From Paenibacillus pasadenensis DSM 19293 (GTDB lineage Bacteria; Bacillota; Bacilli; Paenibacillales; Paenibacillaceae): DNA of 64,000 bases. The stretch is taken from NCBI RefSeq assembly GCF_000422485.1, contig NZ_KE383850.1:1-64000 (forward strand), written 5' to 3'. Made by a program: the position numbers and the translations under genes. Shown in pieces: positions 41,602-50,399 of the stretch; the first letter of the stretch is position 1, and every line of letters starts with the position of its first letter. The notes beneath the pieces are model-generated. The model was not told where the DNA came from, did not search any database, and was given only the letters and a program-made list of their open reading frames with translations.

Positions 41602-41962
41602 GGGGGCGTTTATGGATTCGACGGGGGTAGTTCGAGCATGGGTTGCGGGTAGTGGGGACGCGTCCGCTTCATCAACGCTAAAGCCTATTAAATGGCAACC
41701 AACGTACAACTTTAGCAGCAGCCTAAGAAACTGTATGCTAAGCTCCTCTCCAGCATCGCCTATGTGCCGGATGTAGGGGCTCACCCTTAGTAGGCTACGC
41801 TGTTCGGTCTCCGCCTGGGGTCGGCAGAAGAAGACAATCAGGCTGACTTGTGAGATAGCCGGTTACGGGGCGCTCTTGCAAGTGACATCAAATCCGTGAC
41901 TACACCCGTAGATGCCTGTGTGCCGTTGCCTTCGGACAGGGGTTCAAATCCCCTCGCCTCCA
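41602..41962 (+). ncRNA. ssrA: tmRNA (SsrA)
   Basis: A 361-nt transfer-messenger RNA. The 5' end GGGGGCG pairs with CGCCTCC at 41955-41961 to form the acceptor stem, and the T-arm with TTCAAAT is directly before it. The tag frame by alignment with B. subtilis starts at GGC 41694 and stops at TAA 41724, giving GNQRTTLAAA. Conserved segments GCCTATGTG and GTAGGCTACGCT of the pseudoknot region are present. The CCA end is not encoded: A is followed by TTA. A terminator follows. Confidence 0.95.
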
Positions 41963-41970
41963 TTAAAAGA

Positions 41971-42003
41971 AAAACCCACAACCCGAAAAGGTTGTGGGTT
42001 TTT
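41971..42003 (+). terminator. Terminator of ssrA
   Basis: AAAACCCACAACC / GGTTGTGGGTTTT stem with a six-base loop and T-run. Confidence 0.93.
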
Positions 42004-42140
42004 GCTTTATCTGGATTTGAATGTAGAAGACGAATTCTTGCTTAGACTAAAAAAAGAGGAAGAAAAGGGAATGAAATCCGCTATAATAAGGCGAAACCAT
42101 TCCTTTGTTGTCATTATAGTCGTGTCAGGGGGCTGTTCAG

Positions 42141-44642
42141 TTGACGCCAGCGCAGTTTGAAGAAACCGTAAAGAAATTGGAAGAGAAATCTCGGATCAGC
42201 CCATCTGCCTACCGGTTGAAGGTGCTGGGTATTGTCGGGCTGGGCTTCGCCTATTTGATCGGCATCCTGCTTCTTCTCGCAGGAAGCATAGCGGCGCTTG
42301 TCGTCGGGCTCTCGGGGAAGGCGTCCGTGCTGCTCGTCAAGCTCGTCCTTCCGCTGGCCGGCCTGATCTGGATGCTGGTCCGCTCGCTGCGCATCAAGTT
42401 CGACGAGCCCGAAGGCATCCCTCTGACCCCGATCAATGCTCCCGGACTGTTCCGCGAAATCAGCGGCCTGGCGTCCAGCCTGCGGACGCTCCGCATCCAC
42501 AAGGTGCTGCTGACCCCGGAGTTCAATGCCTCGGTCGTGCAGATTCCTCGCTTGGGCCTTTTCGGATGGCAGCGCAACTACCTGATGATCGGACTGCCTC
42601 TTCTCCAGGCGATGCCGATGAACGAGTTCCGCGCCGTGCTGGCTCATGAGATGGCCCATCTGTCCCGGTCCCACAGCAAGTTCCATGGCTGGATCTATCG
42701 GGTGCGCCGGGCATGGGGCCAGCTGATGGACAAGCTGGAGGAAAAGGACAGCGCCTGGGTCCTGCTGTTCCAACGGTTTTTGGACTGGTACAGTCCCAAG
42801 CTTGGCGCATATACGTTTGTCCTGGCACGGGACAACGAGTATGAAGCCGACCGGCTCGCCGCGGATGCCGCTGGAGCCCGCTCCGTCGCTTCGGCTCTTC
42901 TGCGGATCCGCATCGCTGGAGCCCGTCTGCAGTCCGACTTCTGGCCCGGATTGGAGCGGCGGGTCCGAGGAGCGGAGCCCATTCCTGCCGTGCACTCCTT
43001 GATGGGACAGGAGCTCGCCCAGCCGCAGCCGGCAGCGGAAGCAGAGCGGCTTCTGCGGGAGGCGATGCTTGTAGAGACGGCATACGACGATACGCATCCT
43101 TCTCTGCGCGACCGTCTGGAGGCGCTGCAGCAGACCGCTTCCGTGCCTGATCCTGCCTATGCCTCTTGCCTTCAGGAGCTGCTGGGAAGCTCTGCGGAGG
43201 AGCTTACATCCCGCCTGGACGACCAATGGAAGCAAGAGACGGCCGACTCCTGGGCAGAGCGAGTGGAGAGCTATCGGGAGATGGCCAAGGAGCATGCCGA
43301 GCTGAGCTGCCTGGATTCGGATGAACTGACCGACAATCAGCTATGGGGCTTGGCTCGCCTCGAGGAAGAGCTGAACGGCCCGACTTCCGCGCTCCCGCTG
43401 TACGAGCGGCTGATCGCCCGCAATGATCGGCTCGCTCACGCCTATGCGGCTGCCGGAAGGGCGCTCATGAAGCAGGAGGGGGCGGCGATGGAAGCGCAGG
43501 CGGCGGCTTACTTGAGCCGTGCTGCTGAGCTGGACGAGGATTATGCGCTGAGCGCCTATGGCGAGCTGGCGGATTATTGCACCCGGATCGGCATGGCCAG
43601 GGAAGCCGAGCAATACCGGGACAAGCAGGTCCGATTCCTGGAGCGGCTCCGTCAAGGGCAGCTGGAGCGCGCTTCGGTGCTGCCGACCGATTCCTTCGTG
43701 CCGCATGGCCTGGAAGCGTACGAGCTGGCTCCGCTGACGCAGGAGCTGAGGCAGTACCCGATCTTGCGGGAAGCCTATCTCGTGCGGAAAGTCGTGACGC
43801 ATTTCCCGAACAAGCCGAAGTTCGTACTCCTCATCCGCAACAAGCGGAAATGGAGGGTGTGGAGCCGTACGCTTGCCCGGCTGATGGTCCGGAATCTGGC
43901 CAAGGAGGAAGCGCTCCCGAGCGGGACGAGCATCATCGTGCTGAACACGTCCCGCCGGTTCAAGCCGGTTCAAGAGCAGGCTCTTCTTCATCCGCATGGA
44001 GTGCTGTTCCGTAGGGAATCGGCCTGGACGCCGGCGGCGATGCTCCGCAGCCTGTCCTCCCGGAGGATGATGGAGGCGATCGCCAAAAGAAGGACCGGTG
44101 CGGTCCGCTTCTGGCTGGCCATGGGCGCCGATCCGAATCGGATCGAGCAGGGGATGCTGCCTCTGTCGATGGCGGCAAATCAGGAGGATCTCGTCACGAT
44201 GAAGCTCTTGGCGGAAAAAGGCGCCCGCATCGACGAGAAGAATGAGGACGGCAACACGCCATTATTCTGGGCAGCGTATCAGGGGGACGAGGAAGCGGTG
44301 AACTGGCTGCTGGAGCAAGGGGCGGATCCGAACGTGCGGTATCTGACCGGACGTTCCGTGCTGTCGGCAGTATGCATGCACGGTCATGCAGCCGTGCTGA
44401 AGATCCTTTTGAACGCCGGCGCCCGGCCGATCTACACCTGCCATGCAGACGGTGAGACGCCTCTGATGATCGCGGCCTACAACGGGCATGCGGAATGCGC
44501 CTCGCTGCTGCTGGCCGCAGGAGCGGACCCGGAGGTTCGGGACAAGCACGGCAATACGGCGCTCAGCTTCGCCAAGGACTGCGGCCACGAATCCGTCGTT
44601 CAGGCGCTGCTCGACCATGCTTCCCAGGAGCAGCCTGCTTGA
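42141..44642 (+). CDS. Membrane M48 metalloprotease fused to TPR and ankyrin repeats
   Basis: An 833-residue protein. Two hydrophobic helices (about 27-48 and 53-77) are followed by an M48 domain with HEMAH at 169-173 and the third zinc ligand Glu235 in NEYEAD, so the protease should be active. The middle (about 370-480) is TPR-like, then a region of about 150 residues of unknown type, and the C-terminus (646-825) holds five ankyrin repeats (DGNTPLFWAAYQGDEEAVNWLLEQGADPN is the clearest, in two parts). TTG start after AGGGGG; a TATAAT at 42082-42087 precedes it. M48 proteins usually act in membrane quality control; partners are unknown. Confidence 0.85.
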   Translation: MTPAQFEETVKKLEEKSRISPSAYRLKVLGIVGLGFAYLIGILLLLAGSIAALVVGLSGKASVLLVKLVLPLAGLIWMLVRSLRIKFDEPEGIPLTPINAPGLFREISGLASSLRTLRIHKVLLTPEFNASVVQIPRLGLFGWQRNYLMIGLPLLQAMPMNEFRAVLAHEMAHLSRSHSKFHGWIYRVRRAWGQLMDKLEEKDSAWVLLFQRFLDWYSPKLGAYTFVLARDNEYEADRLAADAAGARSVASALLRIRIAGARLQSDFWPGLERRVRGAEPIPAVHSLMGQELAQPQPAAEAERLLREAMLVETAYDDTHPSLRDRLEALQQTASVPDPAYASCLQELLGSSAEELTSRLDDQWKQETADSWAERVESYREMAKEHAELSCLDSDELTDNQLWGLARLEEELNGPTSALPLYERLIARNDRLAHAYAAAGRALMKQEGAAMEAQAAAYLSRAAELDEDYALSAYGELADYCTRIGMAREAEQYRDKQVRFLERLRQGQLERASVLPTDSFVPHGLEAYELAPLTQELRQYPILREAYLVRKVVTHFPNKPKFVLLIRNKRKWRVWSRTLARLMVRNLAKEEALPSGTSIIVLNTSRRFKPVQEQALLHPHGVLFRRESAWTPAAMLRSLSSRRMMEAIAKRRTGAVRFWLAMGADPNRIEQGMLPLSMAANQEDLVTMKLLAEKGARIDEKNEDGNTPLFWAAYQGDEEAVNWLLEQGADPNVRYLTGRSVLSAVCMHGHAAVLKILLNAGARPIYTCHADGETPLMIAAYNGHAECASLLLAAGADPEVRDKHGNTALSFAKDCGHESVVQALLDHASQEQPA

Positions 44643-44728
44643 GGACATGTCCCCAAGCGTAGAGGTGCCTTCCGGGACGGATCCTTTTTGTCTCGGCCTT
44701 CACCTGGATGGGCATAGGCAAAAACAAT

Positions 44729-44770
44729 ACAGAGGGTGCTTCAAAGCCAAGGCTTTGAGGCACCCTCTGT
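44729..44770. repeat. Long near-perfect inverted repeat
   Basis: Twenty-base arms (ACAGAGGGTGCTTCAAAGCC and its complement with one G-T pair) separated by AA. No T-run follows. It may end the protease transcript or be a relic of a mobile element end. Confidence 0.65.
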
Positions 44771-44780
44771 AGCATTCGGA

Positions 44781-44802
44781 AGAGCCCTTCGCCGAGGGCT
44801 CT
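44781..44802. terminator. Second hairpin between the protease and doc genes
   Basis: AGAGCCCT / AGGGCTCT stem with a six-base loop, ten bases after the long inverted repeat. No T-run on either strand. Confidence 0.4.
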
Positions 44803-44820
44803 AAAGAACGATGAGTAAGA

Positions 44821-45225
44821 TCATTCAGGCATTGGGACGCAATGCGCCTCGATGATTGCAGCTGCATGGTGACGGTCGAATCGATGATTGACCATATCCA
44901 CCGTAAAATCCTCGGCTTCTTTTGCGTCCATTATAAATTGCTGTTGGTTGTAACGAAGAGAAATCACCATGGCCGTAAATGCCGTACGTTTATTCGCATT
45001 ATGAAAGGGATGGTTTTGTCCAAGCGACTCGAACAAGGCTGCTGCATTATCGAAAATCGTTGGATAAGCATCTTGGCCCAAAACAGATGTTTGAGGACGA
45101 TGAAAGGCTGACTCGAGCAATCCAGCTTCTTTGACGCCCACTTGTTCGCCCGGACTGTAAACCCGAATCATCGCTACATTAATGGCGATCGCTTCCGTGA
45201 CTGAAAGATAGCGAATCGGAGTCAT
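44821..45225 (-). CDS. doc: Doc-family toxin (Fic fold)
   Basis: A 134-residue Fic-fold protein with the Doc active loop HPFHNANKRTA (about residues 72-82), close to the HxFxxANKR form of phage P1 Doc, which phosphorylates EF-Tu and stops translation. The N-terminal YLSVTEAIAIN and GLLESAFHRPQ segments are typical of Doc. It overlaps the antitoxin gene by four bases. Its base composition is clearly lower in GC than the surrounding genes, suggesting acquisition. Confidence 0.9.
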   Translation of the reverse strand: MTPIRYLSVTEAIAINVAMIRVYSPGEQVGVKEAGLLESAFHRPQTSVLGQDAYPTIFDNAAALFESLGQNHPFHNANKRTAFTAMVISLRYNQQQFIMDAKEAEDFTVDMVNHRFDRHHAAAIIEAHCVPMPE

Positions 45226-45485
45226 CTGTCCTTAAGTCCATGAAGCGTCTTGTCGTACTGCTCCATAACTTCGGATAGAGTATCCATGAAGTCTGCGCTG
45301 ATTCCCTCAGGCAGAGAGACTTTGGTTGATTTCCTAATCTTGATTTCACCTGTAGCGGGACTCACTTCAATGCTGACCAGATCGCCCTGCTCCGCTCCGA
45401 TCTGCTTCAGCGCTTCAGTCAGCGTCAAGCCAAGGCTGTTGCCGATTCGGGTCACTTTTCGTTCCATTTCAACCACCCTGTTCAT
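45222..45485 (-). CDS. AbrB/MazE-type antitoxin
   Basis: An 87-residue protein with an N-terminal SpoVT/AbrB DNA-binding fold (RKVTRIGNSLGLTLTEALKQ, GDLVSIEV) and a C-terminal tail that would wrap the toxin. It precedes and overlaps doc, so it should bind and silence the toxin and repress the operon. This pairing differs from the Phd antitoxin of P1. ATG 45485 follows AAGGAGG by six bases. Confidence 0.87.
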   Translation of the reverse strand: MNRVVEMERKVTRIGNSLGLTLTEALKQIGAEQGDLVSIEVSPATGEIKIRKSTKVSLPEGISADFMDTLSEVMEQYDKTLHGLKDR

Positions 45486-45514
45486 GGAAATCCCTCCTTA
45501 GGAGTATATTCAAC

Positions 45515-45552
45515 TGTTATAACAATTATACAACAATGGAATAGATGTTCAA
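45515..45552 (-). promoter_or_regulatory. Promoter and operator of the toxin-antitoxin operon
   Basis: On the minus strand TTGAAC (45552-45547), a 16-bp spacer and TATAAT (45530-45525), followed at once by the palindrome TGTTATAACA (45524-45515). The palindrome next to the -10 box is a likely site for autorepression by the antitoxin. Confidence 0.65.
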
Positions 45553-45654
45553 TGACAACGTCCCCAGTATCTCCCTGATCTCTCTGCCGTCCGCCAGGCA
45601 GGAGTTGCCGCGCGAACCGCGAATTCAAGGGTATCCTTTTCGCGAGGTGACGCC

Positions 45655-47427
45655 ATGCTCGATCTGCGCCGGATGTTCGTCGAGGAAGACAGCAGGATGA
45701 GCCGGTGGTTCAGGTTCTCCTCCCTGCGCAAGCGGATCATGCTGTTTCTGATCGTCGGCTTCGCATGCTTCGCCATGCTGATGGCCGCGGTGTCCTACAA
45801 TGCGATCTATACGATGCAGCGCGACAAGATCAAGACGTCCATGGCGTTCAATCTGTATCAGCAAAGCAGCAAGCTGAACCAGCTCTACAGCCATCTGCTC
45901 CAGGTCACGCAGCAGATGGCGCCGGAAGGCACGGTCGGCAACCTGACGGAGGCGTACCTCGCCGCGCCCGACTCCTACCGGCAGCTGCTCCTCTCGCGGG
46001 ACATCGCCTACAATATCGGCCTGATCACCTTCTCCAACCCGTCCATGGAGCTGGTCATGTACTACGACGAGGCGAAAGGCCAGGCCTCCTACTCCAACCT
46101 CCCGCTTCGCGAAAGCTTCCATCTGAGCGCGCTGCCCGATGCGGCCGCCTCGGCAGGGATCGCCTATCAATCTCCCCATCTCTCGATGTGCCGGTTCAGC
46201 GACGATCAAGTCGTATCGGTGACGCGGGAAATCCGATTCTCCGACGGGACGGAGCGCGTCGTCTATGTCGAAGCCAGAGCCGAAATCATCACCGACATGA
46301 AAACGCTTACAGACAACTTGGACCTGCCGTACATCCTGCTCGTCGCCGATGCCGCGGGCAAGGTGACCTACAGCAGCGCTCCGAATGCCTACGCCGCCGG
46401 AGCGAGCCTGCAGCTGAACGGAGAATCCGGCATGACGGACGGCTACGTCTGGAACCGGGTACAGGGCGAGTACGGCTATGACCTGGCGCTGCTGCTTCCC
46501 GTATCGAGCTACAACCGCGAGCTGTATGCCTGGAAAAACCACATGCTCTGGATCGTCTGCGCCGCCCTGCTGACGATGCTCCTGCTCATGCTGCTGCTGC
46601 GCCGGCTGATCAATCGGCCGTTCCGCTTGATCGAGAAGGAAATGAAGACGTTCGGCAAAGGCTACATGGGCACCCGGACGGTCCATACGGGCATGCTGGA
46701 GTTCGACCGCATCTTCGACCAGTTCAACGTCATGAAGCGGCAGATCCAGCAGCTGATGATGGAGGCGGAGCAGAAGGAAAAGCGCCGGCATCAGCTGGAG
46801 CTGGAGAAGCTCGCCAGCCAGATCAACCCGCATTTTCTGATGAATACGCTGAACTCCATGCGCTGGCTGGCGGCGCTGCACAAGCAGGAGGAGATCGAGA
46901 AGTTCGCGGCGGCGCTGATCGCGCTGCTCAGCTACAACCTGGGCAAGTCGAATGAAGCGGCTACGCTGCGATCGGAGCTGCAGGTCATGGCGACGTACCT
47001 GGAGCTGCAGCAGATGCGCTATGACTTCGAGGTGAGGCTGGACGTCGAAGAGGGCTGTTATCTCGACTGTCCCGTCGCCCGCTTCATCCTGCAGCCGATC
47101 GTGGAAAACGCCGTCTGCCACGGCATCGACGACAACGGAAGGCTGGACATCGTCGTTCGTCCCGATCCGTCGACGGAGACGGTCGCCATCGTCATCCGCG
47201 ACGACGGCAAGGGGCTGAGCCGCGAGACGCTGGAGCTGCTGCAGCGCGAGACGCCGGACGAGCGGCAGGCAGGATGGGGCATTGGCTTGCGCTATGTCCG
47301 CTCGATGCTGGAATCGTTCTACGGCTTCAAGGCGCGCCTGACGATCGAGGGCGGCCCGAACGAGGGCACGACGGTGACGCTGCTGCTGCCCTATTCCCTT
47401 CCCCAAGCAAAGGAGCGAGCGATATGA
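45655..47427 (+). CDS. Sensor histidine kinase, YesM family
   Basis: A 590-residue membrane sensor: helix 1 (IMLFLIVGFACFAMLMAAVSY, about 29-48), an extracellular domain of about 240 residues, helix 2 (MLWIVCAALLTMLLLMLLL), HAMP-like linker, His_kinase domain with phosphorylatable His393 in NPHFLMNTL, and an ATPase domain with IVENAVCHG, DDGKGL and GWGIGLRYV. YesM-type kinases sense oligosaccharides and control nearby importers. It overlaps the regulator gene (ATGA). Confidence 0.9.
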   Translation: MLDLRRMFVEEDSRMSRWFRFSSLRKRIMLFLIVGFACFAMLMAAVSYNAIYTMQRDKIKTSMAFNLYQQSSKLNQLYSHLLQVTQQMAPEGTVGNLTEAYLAAPDSYRQLLLSRDIAYNIGLITFSNPSMELVMYYDEAKGQASYSNLPLRESFHLSALPDAAASAGIAYQSPHLSMCRFSDDQVVSVTREIRFSDGTERVVYVEARAEIITDMKTLTDNLDLPYILLVADAAGKVTYSSAPNAYAAGASLQLNGESGMTDGYVWNRVQGEYGYDLALLLPVSSYNRELYAWKNHMLWIVCAALLTMLLLMLLLRRLINRPFRLIEKEMKTFGKGYMGTRTVHTGMLEFDRIFDQFNVMKRQIQQLMMEAEQKEKRRHQLELEKLASQINPHFLMNTLNSMRWLAALHKQEEIEKFAAALIALLSYNLGKSNEAATLRSELQVMATYLELQQMRYDFEVRLDVEEGCYLDCPVARFILQPIVENAVCHGIDDNGRLDIVVRPDPSTETVAIVIRDDGKGLSRETLELLQRETPDERQAGWGIGLRYVRSMLESFYGFKARLTIEGGPNEGTTVTLLLPYSLPQAKERAI

Positions 47428-48473
47428 TCCGGGTGCTGATCGTCGACGACGACAAGCTGGCGCGCAAGGGCTTGATCTCCATCCTGCCCTGGTCCCGGCA
47501 TGGCATGACCGTAGTGGGCGAGGCGGCGAACGGCGCGAAGGCGCTGGAGTTCATGGAACGGCAGGAGGTGGATCTGCTGTTCGTCGACCTCTCCATGCCG
47601 GTCATGTCCGGCCTGGAGCTGCTGCGCATCGTCCAGAGCCGCTTCCCGGACGTGCGGTCGGTCGTGCTGTCTTTTCACGAGGAGTTCGAAAGCGTGCAGA
47701 CGGCGTACCGGCTGGGCGTGCTGGACTATCTGTCGAAGGTCCGGCTGGAATCCGAGGACGACGAGCAGATCCTGCAGCGGATCGGCGAGCGGCTCGCAAG
47801 CGAGACGCCGCGCTCTGCTCCTGCCGCGGCTGCTCCCGGCAGCGTCCCTCTTCCCGCGGAGGAGGACTGGACCGCGCTCGAGGCTCAGTGGCGCTCGCTG
47901 CACTGGCTGTACAGCGAGGCGCTGTTCCAGCGCCTCTGCCAGCGGACGGCGGAGGCAGGCGTCTCCGTGCGCCGGCTGGCCGGGCTGTTTCCCCGCATCC
48001 TCGCGCCGCTGGAGAACGTCCATGCGCCGGACTTCGGGCGGCTGGCGGAAGCGGGCGACGTCGCCGCCGCCCTGCAGTGGATGCGCGACTGCCGCTCGGT
48101 GATCTACGCTCAGGTCGCGGCGGCCTCCGACGGCGCCACGACGATGGAGAGCATGCTGAAGGCCGTCCTGTTCATCCGGGAGCGGGCTACCGGCACGCTG
48201 CATGCCGAAGACGCGGCCGAGCATGTGCATATGAGCCGCAGCTACTTTTGCCAATGCTTCAAGAAGTGGACCGGCTCGACGTTCAACGAGTACTTGCGGC
48301 AGGAGCGGATCCGCGCCGCCGAGCGGCTGCTGTGCGAGACGAACCGCTCCATCGGCTGGATCGCCAATGCGGTCGGCTACAGCGATTCCAAATATTTCTC
48401 CCAGCTTTTTCACGAACAGACGTCGCTGCTGCCGTCGGAATTCCGCGCCCAGCACCACAAGGGGGAGGAATGA
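47424..48473 (+). CDS. Response regulator, YesN type, with AraC DNA-binding domain
   Basis: A 349-residue regulator: receiver domain with acidic pocket VDDDK and phospho-acceptor Asp55 in LFVDLSMPVMSG, a linker, and a C-terminal AraC double HTH (AEDAAEHVHMSRSYFCQCFK and IGWIANAVGYSDSKYFSQLF). The start ATG 47424 overlaps the kinase stop. It probably activates the importer operon at 48602 in response to its kinase. Confidence 0.92.
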   Translation: MIRVLIVDDDKLARKGLISILPWSRHGMTVVGEAANGAKALEFMERQEVDLLFVDLSMPVMSGLELLRIVQSRFPDVRSVVLSFHEEFESVQTAYRLGVLDYLSKVRLESEDDEQILQRIGERLASETPRSAPAAAAPGSVPLPAEEDWTALEAQWRSLHWLYSEALFQRLCQRTAEAGVSVRRLAGLFPRILAPLENVHAPDFGRLAEAGDVAAALQWMRDCRSVIYAQVAAASDGATTMESMLKAVLFIRERATGTLHAEDAAEHVHMSRSYFCQCFKKWTGSTFNEYLRQERIRAAERLLCETNRSIGWIANAVGYSDSKYFSQLFHEQTSLLPSEFRAQHHKGEE

Positions 48474-48546
48474 TCGCTGCGGACGAAACATCTGACCGCC
48501 CCTGCCGCAGAGGCCGCCGAAAAAGGCGGCACAGCTCCCCGACTTT

Positions 48547-48562
48547 TGTGAAGCGCTTTCAT
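48547..48562 (+). promoter_or_regulatory. cre-like site before the importer operon
   Basis: TTGTGAAGCGCTTTCA contains an intact AAGCGCTTTCA half of the cre consensus, with the TG at the left displaced by one base. TACAAT follows a few bases later, so CcpA bound here could block transcription of the binding-protein gene. Confidence 0.5.
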
Positions 48563-48601
48563 ATTACAATGGGAAAGCACCGATTCAAGGGGAGGGATCT
48601 T

Positions 48602-50308
48602 ATGAAACGAACGATGGCCACGATGCTGGCCGCCTTCATGCTGGGGCTAAGCCTGACCGCCTGCTCATCTTCCAACTCGACGAATACGGACGCGCAGGCG
48701 CCCGCGGAATCGTCCGGCCCGGCGCTGTCGGGAGACGATCTGGCGTTCTACCGATTCCCGGAGCCGGTCGACGTCCATATCGGCATGCCGGTCGATCCGA
48801 CCGACAAGACGCTGCCGGCGGGCGACAGCGTCAGCAACAACCAGTACACGCGCTACCTGAAGGAAAAGTACAACATCAACGTCATCGTGGACTGGACGGC
48901 GGCGACCGGCAACGACTTCAAGCAGAAGGTGAGCCTGACGATCGCCTCCGGCAAGCTACCGGACGGCATGGTCGTCGACGACCGCTCGTTCATGACGAAG
49001 GCGGCCAGCTCCGGCTTGCTCTACGACATCACCGACCTGTTCCAGCAATACCAGTCGACTCAGGTGAAGGACATCATGGAGAGCACCGGCGGCCGCGCCA
49101 TGGATAACGCCAGCTACAAGGGCCGGATGGTCTCGCTGCCCAACATTACCGTTGACACCGACGGCGTCCACCTGCTCTGGATCCGCAAGGACTGGCTCGA
49201 CAAGCTCGGGCTGCCGGTGCCGAAAACGCTGGCCGACATCGAGAAGACCGCCCAGGCGTTCAAGGACGGCAAGCTCGGCGGCGCGAACACGATCGGCATC
49301 GCCGGACCGTCGAAAAACACGTTCCCTTACGCTACCTTCCTCACCTCGTCCAACAACCTGGGAGGATTCGATCCGCTGTTCGGCGCGAAGGACGCCTACC
49401 CGGGGTACTGGCTCGACAACGGCGACGGCTCGGTGACGTACGGAACCTTGACGGAGCAGACCAAGGAAACGCTGGCGACGCTGGCCGACTGGTACAAAAA
49501 AGGGCTGATCGATCCCGAGGCCGGCACCCGCGACAACGTCGGCGATCCGATCAACGCGAACCAGACGGGCATCTTCTTCGGCCCTTGGTGGAGCGGCGGC
49601 TACGGCAACGGCGATTCGTTCAAGAACGATCCGACGGCCAACTGGCAGGCCTATCCCGTCTACACCGACGACGGCAAGTGGAACGCGCATATGAAGACGA
49701 CCGGCAGCACCTATACGCTCATCAGCAAAAACGCCAAGCCCGATGTCGTCAAGGCGATCCTCATCATGAACAACGCGCTCGTCCGCGACGAGGCGACGTT
49801 CGACCTGTCGGTAGCGGTCGGCTGGTATCCGCTGCGCAACGTCATGGCAGCGGCCAACGAGACGGAGTACGAATACGCCGAGCTGCTCAAGGTGCTCAAG
49901 GGCGAGACGCAGGCCGAGGACTACAACGTGCCGAACAGCCTGTACAAGCTGATGTACGCCGACGCCAAAAAAGTGAAGGACGTCATCAAGCCGCCCTATG
50001 ACGAGCTGAACGTCAGCAACTTCAATACGGCGAACTTCGGCGACTTCCAGCGCCTCTACTCGCTGCTGATCGGCGATCGTCCGTTCTCGACCGTGCCGAT
50101 CGACAAAAAGGTGTTCAGCGTCACCTACAACCAGACGCCGACGATGGAGACGAAGTGGGCCAACCTCAAGAAGCTGGAGGACGAGACGGTGCTGAAAATC
50201 ATTCTGGGCCAGGCGCCGATCGATTCCTTCGACAAGTTCGTGAAGGACTGGAAAGCTCAAGGCGGAGACGAGATCACGGCCGAGGTCGCCGAGCTGCTGA
50301 AAAAATAA
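48602..50308 (+). CDS. lplA: Extracellular solute-binding lipoprotein (LplA type)
   Basis: A 568-residue family 1 binding protein. The signal peptide ends in the lipobox LTAC (Cys21 region), so it is diacylated by Lgt and anchored outside the membrane. Length and segments such as LWIRKDWLDKLGLPVPKTL match the large LplA/YtcQ group that binds complex oligosaccharides in Paenibacillus. ATG 48602 follows GGGGAGGG. It is followed by two permeases; pectate lyase downstream hints at pectin fragments as substrate, which is inference. Confidence 0.9.
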   Translation: MKRTMATMLAAFMLGLSLTACSSSNSTNTDAQAPAESSGPALSGDDLAFYRFPEPVDVHIGMPVDPTDKTLPAGDSVSNNQYTRYLKEKYNINVIVDWTAATGNDFKQKVSLTIASGKLPDGMVVDDRSFMTKAASSGLLYDITDLFQQYQSTQVKDIMESTGGRAMDNASYKGRMVSLPNITVDTDGVHLLWIRKDWLDKLGLPVPKTLADIEKTAQAFKDGKLGGANTIGIAGPSKNTFPYATFLTSSNNLGGFDPLFGAKDAYPGYWLDNGDGSVTYGTLTEQTKETLATLADWYKKGLIDPEAGTRDNVGDPINANQTGIFFGPWWSGGYGNGDSFKNDPTANWQAYPVYTDDGKWNAHMKTTGSTYTLISKNAKPDVVKAILIMNNALVRDEATFDLSVAVGWYPLRNVMAAANETEYEYAELLKVLKGETQAEDYNVPNSLYKLMYADAKKVKDVIKPPYDELNVSNFNTANFGDFQRLYSLLIGDRPFSTVPIDKKVFSVTYNQTPTMETKWANLKKLEDETVLKIILGQAPIDSFDKFVKDWKAQGGDEITAEVAELLKK

Positions 50309-50399
50309 CGAGTCGCCGGCCAGCGGCTCCGGCTGCCTGCAAAAAGGCGGCCGGAGCCTGCGGCAAGCCGGCGAGTCCGTGAAGGGGGGATCGGCGGCC

